64,000 nucleotides of DNA from Lotus japonicus. Lineage: Eukaryota > Streptophyta > Magnoliopsida > Fabales > Fabaceae. The DNA lies in assembly GCF_012489685.1 (NCBI RefSeq), contig NC_080046.1, positions 3,846,501 through 3,910,500 of the forward strand, read 5' to 3'. The position numbers were made by a program, and so were the translations under genes. Positions 22,526-33,575 of the stretch are shown piece after piece; the first letter of the stretch is position 1; each line of letters starts with the position of its first letter. The notes beneath the pieces are model-generated. The model was not told the origin of the DNA. It saw only the letters and a list, made by a program, of their open reading frames with translations, and did not search any database.

Positions 22526-22942
22526 ATGACTTCTGTCGACTTAATTTCTGAACTCAAGACATTGGTATTTGACCAAGTCTTTCCTTGGGGTGTTAATCTT
22601 TCTTCCTCTCAGATCTCTCAAGCTCTTGAGAAGATTGAGCATCTTCTGACCTGTTGGCTCACTTCTCATCAAACTCACTGTCTTCAGAACCTTCAAGATG
22701 TTCTGAATGATCTCCTCCGTCTGACCAATCGCCAGGAGGACATCGAAGCTCAGCTCCAGGGCATTTGCATGCTTCTGGAATATGAGGAAGATCATCATGA
22801 AGCGGATCAAGAGGCTGTCCAGGAGAATGTTGCCTTCAAGGAAGACCTGGCTACTCAGTTGGCCTCAATTGATAAGGACATTCGTCCTCTCCACCTTCAA
22901 CTTCTCTCCATGAAGAATTCTCGAGCTTTCCTGTTTGTCTAG
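22526..22942 (+). CDS. SIRE accessory ORF, 138 residues, unknown function
   Basis: An intact frame from ATG 22526 to TAG lies between the envelope-like ORF and the 3' LTR. The product is predicted to be mainly alpha-helical and rich in Leu, Gln and Glu (for example ISQALEKIEHLLTCWL and LNDLLRLTNRQEDIEAQL), suggesting coiled coils. I recognise no domain. Its position after the envelope-like ORF makes it an additional element-encoded product, or a detached C-terminal part of that ORF. It is uninterrupted, unlike its neighbours, which weakly supports it being real. Confidence 0.5.
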   Translation: MTSVDLISELKTLVFDQVFPWGVNLSSSQISQALEKIEHLLTCWLTSHQTHCLQNLQDVLNDLLRLTNRQEDIEAQLQGICMLLEYEEDHHEADQEAVQENVAFKEDLATQLASIDKDIRPLHLQLLSMKNSRAFLFV

Positions 22943-23554
22943 GCTTAGTCTTCTTCCTTCCTCTCGATCCCTTGTACTTCTTCTCCATTCAATAATAATA
23001 TCCTATCTTCTTTGCATCACTTCTCTGTTATTGTTATTGTTGCTTTTGTTTTTCACTCTTTTTGATTATGAAAAAAAGGGGGAGTACATAAATTGGTTTT
23101 GATAAATTTTTATATTACATAAAACCAGTAGAGGAGAATAAGTATCAATACTTATAGCACATAGATACTGTCAAGCGTCTCAGATAAGGAATACATTTTG
23201 AACTAATCTTGCTTCTAACGCTTTATTCCAATTATATCTGGACAAGACTCTATGTTATTATGTGAGATACGCTAAGTTCTGAAACCATCAATTCTGATGA
23301 GTATTCATCTCTTCAAGCGTAAATTCTGATCACATAACCAGACTCCAAATCTAAATTCTTCACAAATTCATCAAGTCATAGATTCAGGGGGAGTCAGGGG
23401 GAGACCCTTGCTCAGAATCAGGTGTTAACTCAGATTCAGAAAGAGCATTGCAAACCGTTACACAAGGATAAGTTTAAACTCTGATCCATTCTCTCTTGTG
23501 TATTCAGTTTATTGTGTAAAAATTGTTCATCAAAATACTTGTTTTGTCATCATC
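22943..23554 (+). other. SIRE 3' spacer
   Basis: Non-coding sequence with several GGGGGAG words (near 23079, 23388 and 23398) that resemble the polypurine tract next to the LTR. No gene is seen. Confidence 0.55.
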
Positions 23555-23567
23555 AAAAAGGGGGAGA
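23555..23567 (+). promoter_or_regulatory. SIRE polypurine tract
   Basis: AAAAAGGGGGAGA lies next to the 3' LTR start at 23569 and would prime plus-strand DNA synthesis. Confidence 0.9.
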
Positions 23568-23568
23568 T

Positions 23569-24810
23569 TGTAAGATCAAGGTTTGATCAGTGGTTGCATC
23601 TCTATGTTTTGATGATTACAATTAAGGTTTGTGATGATGAACAATTGTGGTACCCTAACGTTTGTCCTTTTAAGTTGTGACAAACAGGTTCTGAATCTGA
23701 CCCAAGCCTATTCGTTCAGAAGAAGAAGAACCAAGGGTTACTAAAAAGAGAGCTATTTAATCTATCATGTTCGTTCTGAACAGTGGCAAATACTTCAGAA
23801 GCTCTGAAGATGGCAGCTCTCAAAAAGTTCTGAAGAGCTCAAGTCAGAAGTTCTGAAGACCAGATGTTCCAGTGGAACGGTCCAGAAGCAGAAGACTCAA
23901 GTTTTGAAGACTTACAAGAAGTTGGTTCTGAAGACCCAAGTTATTCTAGCGCTCTGATGATCAGAAGTTCTGAGGAACTTGTTCAGAAGCAGAAGCTGCA
24001 CGGTCAGAAGAATTCAAGCTTCATTCTGACGATGATCAGAAGCTTCATCAACGTTCATCTGAAGCTCCTTCATCTCAAGTCAACTGGTGAAAGGACAGGT
24101 CGCTATCACAGTACAACGTCGTACAAGTCTCAGTCTGTCCGCCACCTACCTTGTACAGCCTAGCAGTCTGATATTACAGAATTGCCACTCCAACGGATAA
24201 AACCCTAGCAACGGCTACATCACGAGTCTTGGAGTATATAAAGGCTGAAGAAAGAAGAAAGAGACTAAGAAACTTTGCTGAAAATATTCAACACATAAGA
24301 ACCATTCTCTTAGCATTATTTCTTCACTGTTCTTAAACTTCTGAGTTTACTATTTGCTTGTTAGAAGAACTCATTGTAAACCCGAAACCTTTTACATCAT
24401 ATTGTAAAGTTCATCAAGAGACCAAGGTTGGTCGGATCTTGAGAGGACTGAATCAAGGCTGATTCAGTATTTAGCTAGTCTTAAGAGGATCGGTAGATCA
24501 GCTTCTTAAGAGGACACTAGTGAGAAAATCAGTGTACTGTTAGTCACTTAGCAGGTTGCAAAGTGCAGTTGTAACATTCATTGATTTTAGTGGATTGCCT
24601 TCATCAGAAGAAGGAAGAAATCACCTTCACAGGTGGACTGGATTAGCTTGAGCTTTTATCTCAAGTGAACCAGGATAAAATACTCGTGTGCTTTACTTCC
24701 TATTATTCAGCACTTAAGTTTTTATCTTTGAGTTTTGAAAAAGCCAAAAGTTTACCCGAGATACAAAAACTCTATTCAAACCCCCCTTTCTAGTGTTTTT
24801 CGCACCTTCA
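23569..24810 (+). repeat. SIRE 3' LTR
   Basis: 1242 bp, the same length as the 5' LTR, with about six visible substitutions. It is followed by the ATATC target duplication and then satellite sequence. Confidence 0.97.
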
Positions 24811-26738
24811 ATATCTTCCTCATAAATTATCTTAATAAATTTTAATTATAAACGATATCATATTGGTAATTTTAAATTTCATTTTTGTGATATTGAATAT
24901 TAATATTTATGAATCATTAGGGGGAGGTTTTAAAAGGGCCTTAAAATTATGTTGCATGCATAGGAGAAGAATTGGTCAATGAAATCCGTCATGAGTAAGG
25001 AAAAGGTAATAAATGAGAACCTCAAATTTCAACGCTCTTTACTCAACCTTTTCTGATACATTTAACATGAACAATAAATACATATCTTCCTTAGAAATTA
25101 TCTTGATAATTTTAATTATAAATGATATCATATTGGTAATCTTTCAATTTCATTTTTGTGATATTAAAAAATAATATTCATTAATCATTGAGGGGTCTAA
25201 AAGGGCCTTAAAATTATGGTGCATGCATAGAAGAGGGATAGGTGCATGAAATCCGTCATGAAAGATAATAAATGAGGACCTCAAATTTCAACGCTCTTTA
25301 CTCAACCTTCATTGATACATTTAATATGAATAATAAATACATATCTTCCTAAGATATTATCTTAATAAATTTCACTTAGAAACGTCATGAATAAGGAAAA
25401 GGTAATAAATTAGAACCTCAAATTTCAACACCCTTTACTCAACCTTTATTGATATATTTAATATGAATAATAAATACATATCTTCTTAATAAATTATCTT
25501 AATAAATTTTAATTATAAACGATATTATATTGGTAATCTTTCAATTTCATTTTTATGATATTGAAAATTTATATATATTAATCATTGGAGGGGGGGTTTA
25601 AAAAGGCCTCAAAATTATTTTGCATGTATAGGAGAGGGCTTGGTCAATAAAAACCGTCATCAGTAAGGAAAATGTAATAAATGAGAACTCAAATTTCAAC
25701 ACTCTGTACTCAACCTTTATTGATTCATTTAATATAAATAATAAATACATATCTTCCTCTGAAATTATCTTAATAAATTTTAATTATAAGCGATATCATA
25801 TTGGTAATCTTTATATTTCATTTTTGTGATATTGGAAATTTATATTTATTAATCATTAGGGGGGGTTAAAAGGGCCTTAAATTATGTTGCATGCATGGGA
25901 GAGGGATTGGTCAATGAAATACGTCATTAGTAAGGGAAAGGTAATAAATGAGAACCTCAAATTTCAACGTTCTTTACTCAACCTTCATTGATACATTTAA
26001 TATGAATAATAAATACACATCTTCCAAAGAAATTATCATAATAAATTTTAATTATAAACGATATCATATTGGTAATCTTTCAAATCATTTTTGTGATATT
26101 GGAAATTAATACTTATTAATCATTTGGGGGTCTAAAATGGCCTTAAAATTATGGTGCATTCATGGAAGAGGGATTGGTCAATGAAAACCGGCATGAATAA
26201 GGGAAAGGTAATAAATGAGAACCTCAAATTTCAACGCTCTTTACTCAACCTTCATTGATACATTTAATATGAATAATAAATACACATCTTCCTAAGAAAT
26301 TTTCTTAATAAATTTTAAATATAAACGATATCATATTGGTAATCTTTCAATTTCATTTTTGTGATATTGAAAATTAATATTTATTAATCATTTGGGGTCT
26401 AAAAGGTCCTTAAAATTATGATGCATGCATAGAAGAGGGATCATTCAATGAAAACCGTCATGAATAAGGGAAATGTAATAAAAGAGAACCTCAAATTTCA
26501 ACGCTGGATACTCAACCTTCATTGATACATTTAATATGAATATTAAATACATATCTTCCTAAGAAATTATCTTAATAAATTTTAATTAGAAACATCATGA
26601 ATAAGGAAAAGGTAATAAAAGAGAACCTCAAATTTCAACGCTCTTTACTCAACCTTTATTGATAAATTTAATATGAATAATAAATAAATATTTTCCTAGG
26701 AAATTATCTTATTAAATTTTAATTATAAACGAAATCAT

Positions 26739-27735
26739 TTTTTTGAGAGCAAAGGTGTTAGTGCTTTTATTAGAACTGAAAAAAAAAGGGCTCTATGAGA
26801 ACAACCCTCTCATAGTAGGATACAACGACCTAATAAATAAACAGGGACTAAAATGGGGTGATAACATTATCTTATGGTTAGGCCTCGTTAAAACCTCCCT
26901 TGGAAAAACCCAGTGGGAAAAACCCAAGGAGAGGAAAAAGAGTACCTAACCACAAGCCTATACCCACACCAGAAGCAAAGACCCTTGTTTAAGCAATATG
27001 CAACTAGAATACAGCCACAGTGCAACATAAAAGAAAAATTTAAGCAACAATGGTTGTGTTCAGATAGAAAAGAGGTCTTTCATACGCCGCTCCACGCTTC
27101 GCTAAAGCATCCGCTTCAGTATTAGCCTCACGATAAATATGTCGAACCTCCAAGCAATTGACCACTAGTATGAGCTCATCAATCTTGTTCAGGATGCTTA
27201 TAATTTTCCATGGCCTGTTCTTTTTGGTGTTCACCCACCCAACAGCAATTGAAGAATCACATTCTAATATAATATTATAAATCGATTGTTGGTGACACAG
27301 AGATAATGCCTCATGAATAGCCATCGTTTCTGCTTCAAAAGCAAAGCATCTCCCCACATTCTTAGAGAAAAATCCTTTCACTTCATTTCTTGCATTTTTC
27401 AAGATCCCTCCTATCCCACTTGGCCCAGGACTTCCCCTTGAGGCACCATCAACATTTACCTTCCACACTCCCAATGCTGGCGGCATCCATGAAGTATTTC
27501 GTTTCTTTTTTACTTGCGGTTCCAACCTGATGTTTTGAAAGTCCCTTGAAAATTGCTCCAAGTGGTAAGGACATCTTGTGCTCAAGGATTTGATCCACCA
27601 GCCAATGCGCATCACATGCATCTCCCATATCTGATCAAGATTCGCAGCTTTATTGTTGAAACATGCTGCATTTCGTTCTAACCATACAGACCAGATCATC
27701 GAATATGGAATGAGACTCCATAGAACGCTATCAGA
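26739..27735 (-). mobile_element. 5'-truncated L1-type LINE inserted in the satellite
   Basis: An 18-bp target duplication AATTATAAACGAAATCAT flanks it exactly (26721-26738 and 27736-27753). On the minus strand it ends in a short A-run, with a 3' UTR containing the plant LINE-like words CTTTTTCC, GGGTTTTTCCCACTGG and GTTTTAACGAGGC. Only the RNase H end of ORF2 remains. Confidence 0.93.
27040..27735 (-). pseudogene. LINE ORF2 C-terminus with RNase H domain
   Basis: The frame remains open from the truncation point to TGA at 27040. It contains the plant LINE RNase H domain with its acidic residues in place: VNVDGASRGSPG, FEAETMAIHEAL, ECDSSIAV and EADALAKRG. Upstream, LIPYSMIWSVWLERNA is the usual zf-RVT-to-RNase H linker. 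The endonuclease and reverse transcriptase are gone, so it is a dead fragment. The ATG at 27753 that opens the longest frame lies inside the target duplication and is not the original start. Confidence 0.9.
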
Positions 27736-28048
27736 AATTATAAACGAAATCATATTGGTAATCTTTTAATTTCATTTTTGTTATATTGGAAATTTATATT
27801 TATTAATCATTGGGGGGGGTTTAAAAGGGCCTTAAAATTATGGTGCATGCTTGGGAGAGGGATTGGTCAATGAAAACCGTCATGAATAAGAGAAAGGTAA
27901 TAACTGAGAATCTTAATTTCAACGCTCTTTACTCAGTCTTCATTGATACATTTAATATTAATAATAAATACATATCTTCCTAAGAAATTATCATAATAAA
28001 TTTTAATTATAAATGTCATGAATAAGGAAAATTTAATAAATTAGAACC

Positions 28049-29529
28049 TCATGAAATAGTGCAAAGCCATACAGATCCATCCCAACATTTTACTGCTCCT
28101 TTGACAGGTTAAACTTAGAGAATATGTCTCATTAAACCATTACTAGGAAGAACCCAGTGCGATAAAAATCTAGTAAAGGAAAAAGTGTCTTTTAACCAAC
28201 CCAATAAATTGTAACAATGCCACAAGCTTATAACAAAATAAAATAAGTAGCAAACCTTTAAAAGAAAACAAATGAACCACCATAAGCTTGTAACAGCACC
28301 AGAATCCAATCTCTTCCAATAGGTAATATCCAGCCCCCACTTTCCACCATACCGCTACAACAAGATGCTCCTTTTCTTAAGCATATACATTGAAAAGCAT
28401 TGACACACCATCATCAGTAGTCTTGCCAAGAAGCTATCTTGACCTGGTCTGTAATTACTACCTCCAAAAACCATTAAGCCACAAAATGACACGCTGCCCT
28501 CTTATCAGCATGCTAGAAACTAAGAAATGTGAGTTTAGCATATTATAGCCAAAACAACCCACTCAACATGACAAAAAGCCAACCCACTGCCAAAAAACCA
28601 GCTCAAAAGTCCACGATATATGACCCCACTTTAGGCTCAAAGAAACTCGTGGCTTCCTGTTGGGCCGCAAGAGAATAAACCAGGGGATCATCACACATTG
28701 GACTTACATGAGCACACCAAAGTGGATTGGACACCACATCTTTCACCCAAAACCTTAAGGAATTAGTTGTATGGGTCCTCTCACTTATAAAGTGTTCAAC
28801 ACTCCTCTAATCTTCCAATGCGAGACTTCATTACTCACACTTGATACCCCAACACTTCCCATATATTAACCATTCATTCAAACTAATTCAAACCATTGCA
28901 GAGGAGCACAACACATTCCATTTTACCAAAGCATAAGAAAGCAACCCAATCCCTAGCAGAATACTTCGGTGCTCCTTTTTCCAAACAAAAACCAGATTGT
29001 TTACCCAACTTTCTATCAGTGATCCACATACCTGCCAAAATCCAGATTCAAGGTCTGGGTTGCATGCTAATACTTGATATGCGTGATACATGAGCTATCT
29101 CTGTACCTACCCTTGCAAAAAAGCATAAATCTGACCCCCCAACCTATCAAATAAATCACAAGCCCTTTGCAAAACCAAAGCACATGAACCATCCAACCCC
29201 CATCTCAAGTGCCTTTTTTACACTTCATTGTCGCCCTCCAAGCTGCAAAGCTAACTCCTGTATTGAAATTTCCTCTTGGCAATCTAAGAGCATCCCCACA
29301 CGTTGGCTTCTGATAAACGCACGCCTAGCACGAGTTTGCACCCCTTGTGGACTATGCACATTAAGAGGTAACAAATATCGCAAATAAGCTGATGTTGCTA
29401 ACTTTTCCCCTTCTGAAATCGGTACTGATTTCTTTGGCCTCCCCCTTGGTCACTTAGTTCCCTCCTTCATTGCCATTTTCCTTTCTTTTCTAGGCCTCCT
29501 TTTTAAGTTCAAACGCTATTCATATCGTT
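28049..29529 (-). other. Degraded retroelement sequence, probably LINE-related, no intact gene
   Basis: 28147-28190 is, on the minus strand, close to the 3' UTR words seen in the LINE at 26739 (CTTTTTCC, then CACTGGGTTCTTCC). About 28735-28850 (ACCCAAAACCTTAAGG ... TTATAAAGTG) is shared with 44245-44310. Around 29400-29480 the minus strand reads a short RGRPKKSVPISEGEKL-like peptide with stops. I could not assemble a single element. Confidence 0.4.
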
Positions 29530-30001
29530 TATCATATTTTGAGTGATAACAATTTCAAAGATATAAGTGTAACATTTAAAAACTTTCACATGAATTGTGT
29601 TTCAGGAAACATCACTTATGGTTTGTACCCTATACTGTCTGATGATAAATGGAAGACAAAGTTGGTCAAAGCTTTGTCAAATATACAAGACAATCTGCAA
29701 CAAGAGAAAAATGGTCAAAGCTACAAGACAATTTGCACAAAAGAAGAATAGTCAAATCTACTAGATTGTCTGCCCAAGAGAAGACTACACTGACTGAATG
29801 CATCCATCGTCTATCTCAAACTGACCATTGAAAATGTTGTTAGAAGAATGTGCACCATCTTAATATTAGAAAATGTCTCTGACATTCTAGGAGAGGAAGT
29901 CAGGTGCAAAAGAATCTCGTAACACTCCACAAAGCACATAGACCAAGAGAACAAGAACATTATGACTAATTGTTTATGCATATATTTTTCAATCCAAGTA
30001 A

Positions 30002-30072
<71 letters not shown>

Positions 30073-30607
30073 AGACAGTTCAATCCTTGAGAAGAAGCTC
30101 CAATTGATTGGTCAACTCATATAGTATGATTCCTTCTGACCAATGGAAAGAAAGCAGAAATACCGTCTGAAGGAAGAAACCCATCCAACGAAGAAAGTTG
30201 CAGTGTCTGAAGAATATGCGCCATCTTCAAATTAGAAAAGATCTCAGACAATCTTGGTGAAGAAGTCTTAAGAGAAGATCACGCGATCGGCACAACGACC
30301 AAAGCTGAAGTACAACGTTCTCACTATCAAGCTGTCATATCTTCTCATCAACGGATAGAAGCAAAAACCAATGCTACCTACCAGCTGACAATCTACATCT
30401 TTTTTACAAAAGGTCTTCGTCATGCATATAATGCACCGGTCAAAAGCACCGTTTGATCCAACAACTAAAATCTCTGTGAAGTACAAGCTCCAACGACTAT
30501 TATCTTTCTCACAGAAGATCCTGAAGTATAAAGAGCAAGATTTGAAGACATTGCAAGAAACTTTTCCAAGCTCATACACAAAAGGCTTATCAACATTGTC
30601 TGCATTA
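29530..30607 (+). repeat. Degraded copia LTR, left part
   Basis: TTTTGAGTGATAACAATTTC near 29535 resembles a SIRE/Maximus-like LTR start region, and the matching tail lies after the solo LTR (34580-35055) with the typical CAAACCCCCCTTTCTTGTG end. The stretch holds a TA microsatellite. No protein is supported. Confidence 0.45.
30006..30069. repeat. (AT)n microsatellite, about 32 units
   Basis: An uninterrupted alternation of A and T of 64 bp. Confidence 0.98.
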
Positions 30608-31298
30608 TGTAAGACCTGGATTTTCAGAACAAGCTAGTTTCCGACTCACGCGTAGAATCAGTGTAAGCGTGACAGGAGTTTGATATTTGAGGAAGATTAA
30701 TGAAGAAGAAAGTTCAGGAATTGCTTGAGGAATGTTGCGTAGTTGTTTTCGGAGTTAGTGCGAGTCGTCTGCACACTTGCCTTAGGGCGAGCGTGTCCAG
30801 AATATGCTATTTCGCTCTTAAAGCAACGTTTTGAGTGAGATTTCGAACTCTCGGAAAATTTAAAGATTCTCTTTATTTTTCCATCGACCAGCGTTTCATT
30901 TCGGAACTCTGGACTGTACGCACGATAGGTTTCACTTTTCGGATGTCCGCCGACGCTAATTTCTTTGCTTCGAAACCCTATTTTCGAGCAATGGATGAAG
31001 ACTTTTTCTATTCGGGACTTCTAACGAAGATTCCATCCGCGCTGTCAGACTTGTTTCGACATTTCCAATCTTTCTTCAGTAGGGAGTTTTGTCGTCTGAG
31101 CATCACAGCAAAAAGTAGTTTTTCGGGGCAGATTAACCGACACCGCTTTTGAGTTTTTCGATATCGTTTTTCCCAAATCCTAGATATTTGTTTTGAGTTC
31201 TGGAATTCTGACGCTAGAATCTCTCTTAGAATTCCACGGTGATCGTGCTGCAAAAATCGGAATCGCGAAATTTTCATTTTCCCGCGATTTCACCCGCC

Positions 31299-31306
31299 TA
31301 TAAATA
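31299..31306 (+). promoter_or_regulatory. TATA box in solo LTR
   Basis: TATAAATA in a GC-richer context, about 690 bp into the LTR. Transcription would start near 31330, placing all later LTR features in the element's RNA leader. Confidence 0.6.
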
Positions 31307-32751
31307 GCGCGAAAAAGCAAAATCCTCTTCATTTTCACCCATCTTGGCCGCGAGTTCTTGGGAGAGAAGGGAGGAGAAGATTTTCGCGAAACCTTGACCA
31401 ATCTTCGTGCAGTTCGTCCCTACTTCTAGGTATCAAGGTAACTAACACGATTCCTACCTCTGATTGTTGTTTCTGTTGCGTTTCTGAAGTCGTTTCTGTG
31501 CTCTAAGTTTTGAGCTTTTTCTAAAATTGTCCGATTTCTCTGATTTCTCGCTTGGGTTATGTTCCTTATGTTCCCCTGAGTCTAAAACCTCTGTCAGTAA
31601 ACTCTGATTACGATTCAGTTGTCCAGGATCTGAAAAAATTGACTCAAAACTCTTTTTGTCTCACATTTCGAAACTTTATTGTCGTAAAGCTATAATCTGA
31701 CTTCGTTCCTTTAGGATTTGTTGTCACGGATGTCATGAGGATTGTTGCTGTCAAATCTGTTTTCAGAACTGATAACTTTGAAGTTTTGAGCTTTTATTTT
31801 GGACCAAAATGCCCCTGCGTAGTCGTATTTCGACCCGATTGTCCGAAAATTGTTCCGACAGTTTCTTTGCCTTAGTTTTACCCTAAAACTACCTTGTAAA
31901 CTGATTTGATCGAAGAAAATGAGCCGAAGCCCTTTTCTCCTTATGGCCGTGGGTTTTTCCTAAGGGGGGGGGAGTTTTTCGTTTTCGAAAACTTGTCCTT
32001 TCGTACCCGTTTGTCGTATTCTGAAGCTTTGATGCTTTGTCTATCGTTTATGTATTGTTTTGCGATCGAACTAATCGATTTTGTTTGAATTCTGCTTTGT
32101 TTTTCTCCGAGGTTCAGTTGAAGGAACTTTGGAATATTCAGAGCAACTGTTTGAGGACAACCTTGATTTCGAAGCTGGAACAGCTCGAGGTTAGGGCAAC
32201 TTACATATATATTAGCTATGATTTCATGATAGGCGTCGATAAATTCGACTTATGCTTTGCTATGATATTGATTATGATGTTGATGTTGTGTTGGATTGAG
32301 CGTTTTGACGCGACTTCGGAGTGGAGATTCATTGATCTGGTGATCTTTGATATTTCGGGTTGGATGAACAACCCTAGGCAAGTCCAAATGAGGGGTTTGA
32401 GACTTAGCCTGTTGGTATTTGTTGGTTTACATAGACTTTCCCCGGGAAACTTCTTCTGGGTGGTTGGTTTTCGGAAAACTTAGAAGGATTAGAATTTCGA
32501 AAACTAAAGACTTGGGAAACCTAGATTTTGAGAAATAAACTCATAACCTGACTAATTCAATTCGAAACGTTTTTACTAAATGAATAGTTATAGGAGAACT
32601 AAAGGGGAAAACATTTACGAAAGACGGGGAAAAGTCGACCTTTGTTGTGGGTTTGGAGAGTTATCGGAATTGGGGAAAGCCACTAAGGTGAGCTATGGTG
32701 ATGATTGAAGTCACCGAGTACTTTAGTACTCTTGGGGAGTGTTGTGGAGCC

Positions 32752-32859
32752 GTGTTGTATTGACCGACACCTAGTGCTCTTGTTGTTTGGGCGGTGTTGT
32801 ATTGACCGACACTAGACCCTTGTGTTTCCTTGTTGGAGTTGTGTTGTATTGACCGACAC
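32752..32859 (+). repeat. Three copies of a 19-nt hairpin-forming repeat
   Basis: GTGTTGTATTGACCGACAC occurs at 32752-32770, 32794-32812 and 32841-32859. The ends GTGTTG and CGACAC can pair (one G-U) around a 7-nt loop. The flanks differ between copies. Confidence 0.8.
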
Positions 32860-32953
32860 TAACTCATTGGGTTTGGTTGAGATTGGGTTGTGAGCTAAAC
32901 ACTTTCGTGGTAAGGGCGATTCGTTGTTTGGCTAACCACGTTGCATTCAATCG

Positions 32954-33197
32954 GGTGAATAACGGGAATGGTTCACCTGTGCATATCATGGTGAATAACG
33001 GGAATGGTTCACCTTGCATAAATGATGAATAACAGGAATGGTTCATCATACGGTGAATAACGGGAATGGTTCACCAAGGATGAATAACGGGAATGGTTCA
33101 TCCAGGATGGATTTCATCCAGGATGGATAACGGGAATGGTCCATCCATAGTGAAGAACGGGAATGCTTCACTTGTGGCGAACGGGAACGCGTCACAA
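32954..33197 (+). repeat. Tandem hairpin array with varying stems and constant loop
   Basis: Eight stem-loops follow each other at 32954-32977, 32990-33013, 33022-33049, 33052-33075, 33078-33103, 33121-33146, 33149-33172 and about 33172-33197. Stems are GGTGAA/TTCACC, ATGATGAA/TTCATCAT, GGATGAA/TTCATCC, GGATGGA/TCCATCC, AGTGAAG/CTTCACT and TTGTGGCG/CGTCACAA. The loop is AACGGGAATG or a one-base variant. A short loop-less GGATG/CATCC hairpin sits at 33105-33119. Confidence 0.85.
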
Positions 33198-33575
33198 ATC
33201 CGGATTCATATTGTGCATTTCACGCATACATTCATGCTGACTGAGACTGTGTGCTGTTTGTTTATTGAAGCAATGTTAGAGCCATAACATGCTAGGATTA
33301 TTTATATGCTTATATAACAACTTATATATATATATATATACCCTGTCACATGTTGTGTGTATATGTACTTATTGCTGTGAGTTGACCCTAGCGCCTTGGC
33401 TTTGTTTGTATGTTTGTCTTTGGGCGGTCGGCCTGCTGCCAGATGTCGATGGCCGACTGGTTCTCGACGGTCTCTCCCTCGGGGGGGGATCAGATATGAG
33501 CTGCTGGATCGGGATGCCCCCACCGCTTGGGTGATCGATGTAGCGGGTCACCGGGCGACGTATCGGGGAAGGGTC

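Larger units (their letters stand above)
8162..24810 (+). mobile_element. SIRE-type (Sirevirus) Ty1/copia retrotransposon with nested insertions
   Basis: Two 1242-bp LTRs beginning TG and ending CA bound the element, with target duplication ATATC on both sides (8157-8161 and 24811-24815). Order inside: tRNA-iMet primer site, gag, protease, integrase, reverse transcriptase, RNase H, envelope-like ORF, a short extra ORF, polypurine tract. This order and the extra ORF after pol identify the Sirevirus lineage. I saw about six substitutions between the LTRs, so insertion was recent. Coding capacity is broken by frameshifts and by two nested insertions, so this copy is not autonomous. Confidence 0.96.
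24811..28048. repeat. Satellite-like tandem array, right half, interrupted by a LINE
   Basis: The same roughly 268-bp monomers continue after the SIRE element. Unit by unit, this part matches left-array sequence from about 3659 to 6160, including shortened units at the same places. It ends abruptly near 28048 (AATTAGAACCTCA). A LINE fragment occupies 26739-27735. Confidence 0.9.

Noticed and set aside
29811..30083. Minus-strand ORF with many Tyr-Ile repeats
   Set aside because: It is a translation of the AT microsatellite.
32954..33197. CRISPR-like regular repeats
   Set aside because: The constant part is the loop and the varying part is paired stem, with no unique spacers; the setting is a plant retrotransposon LTR.
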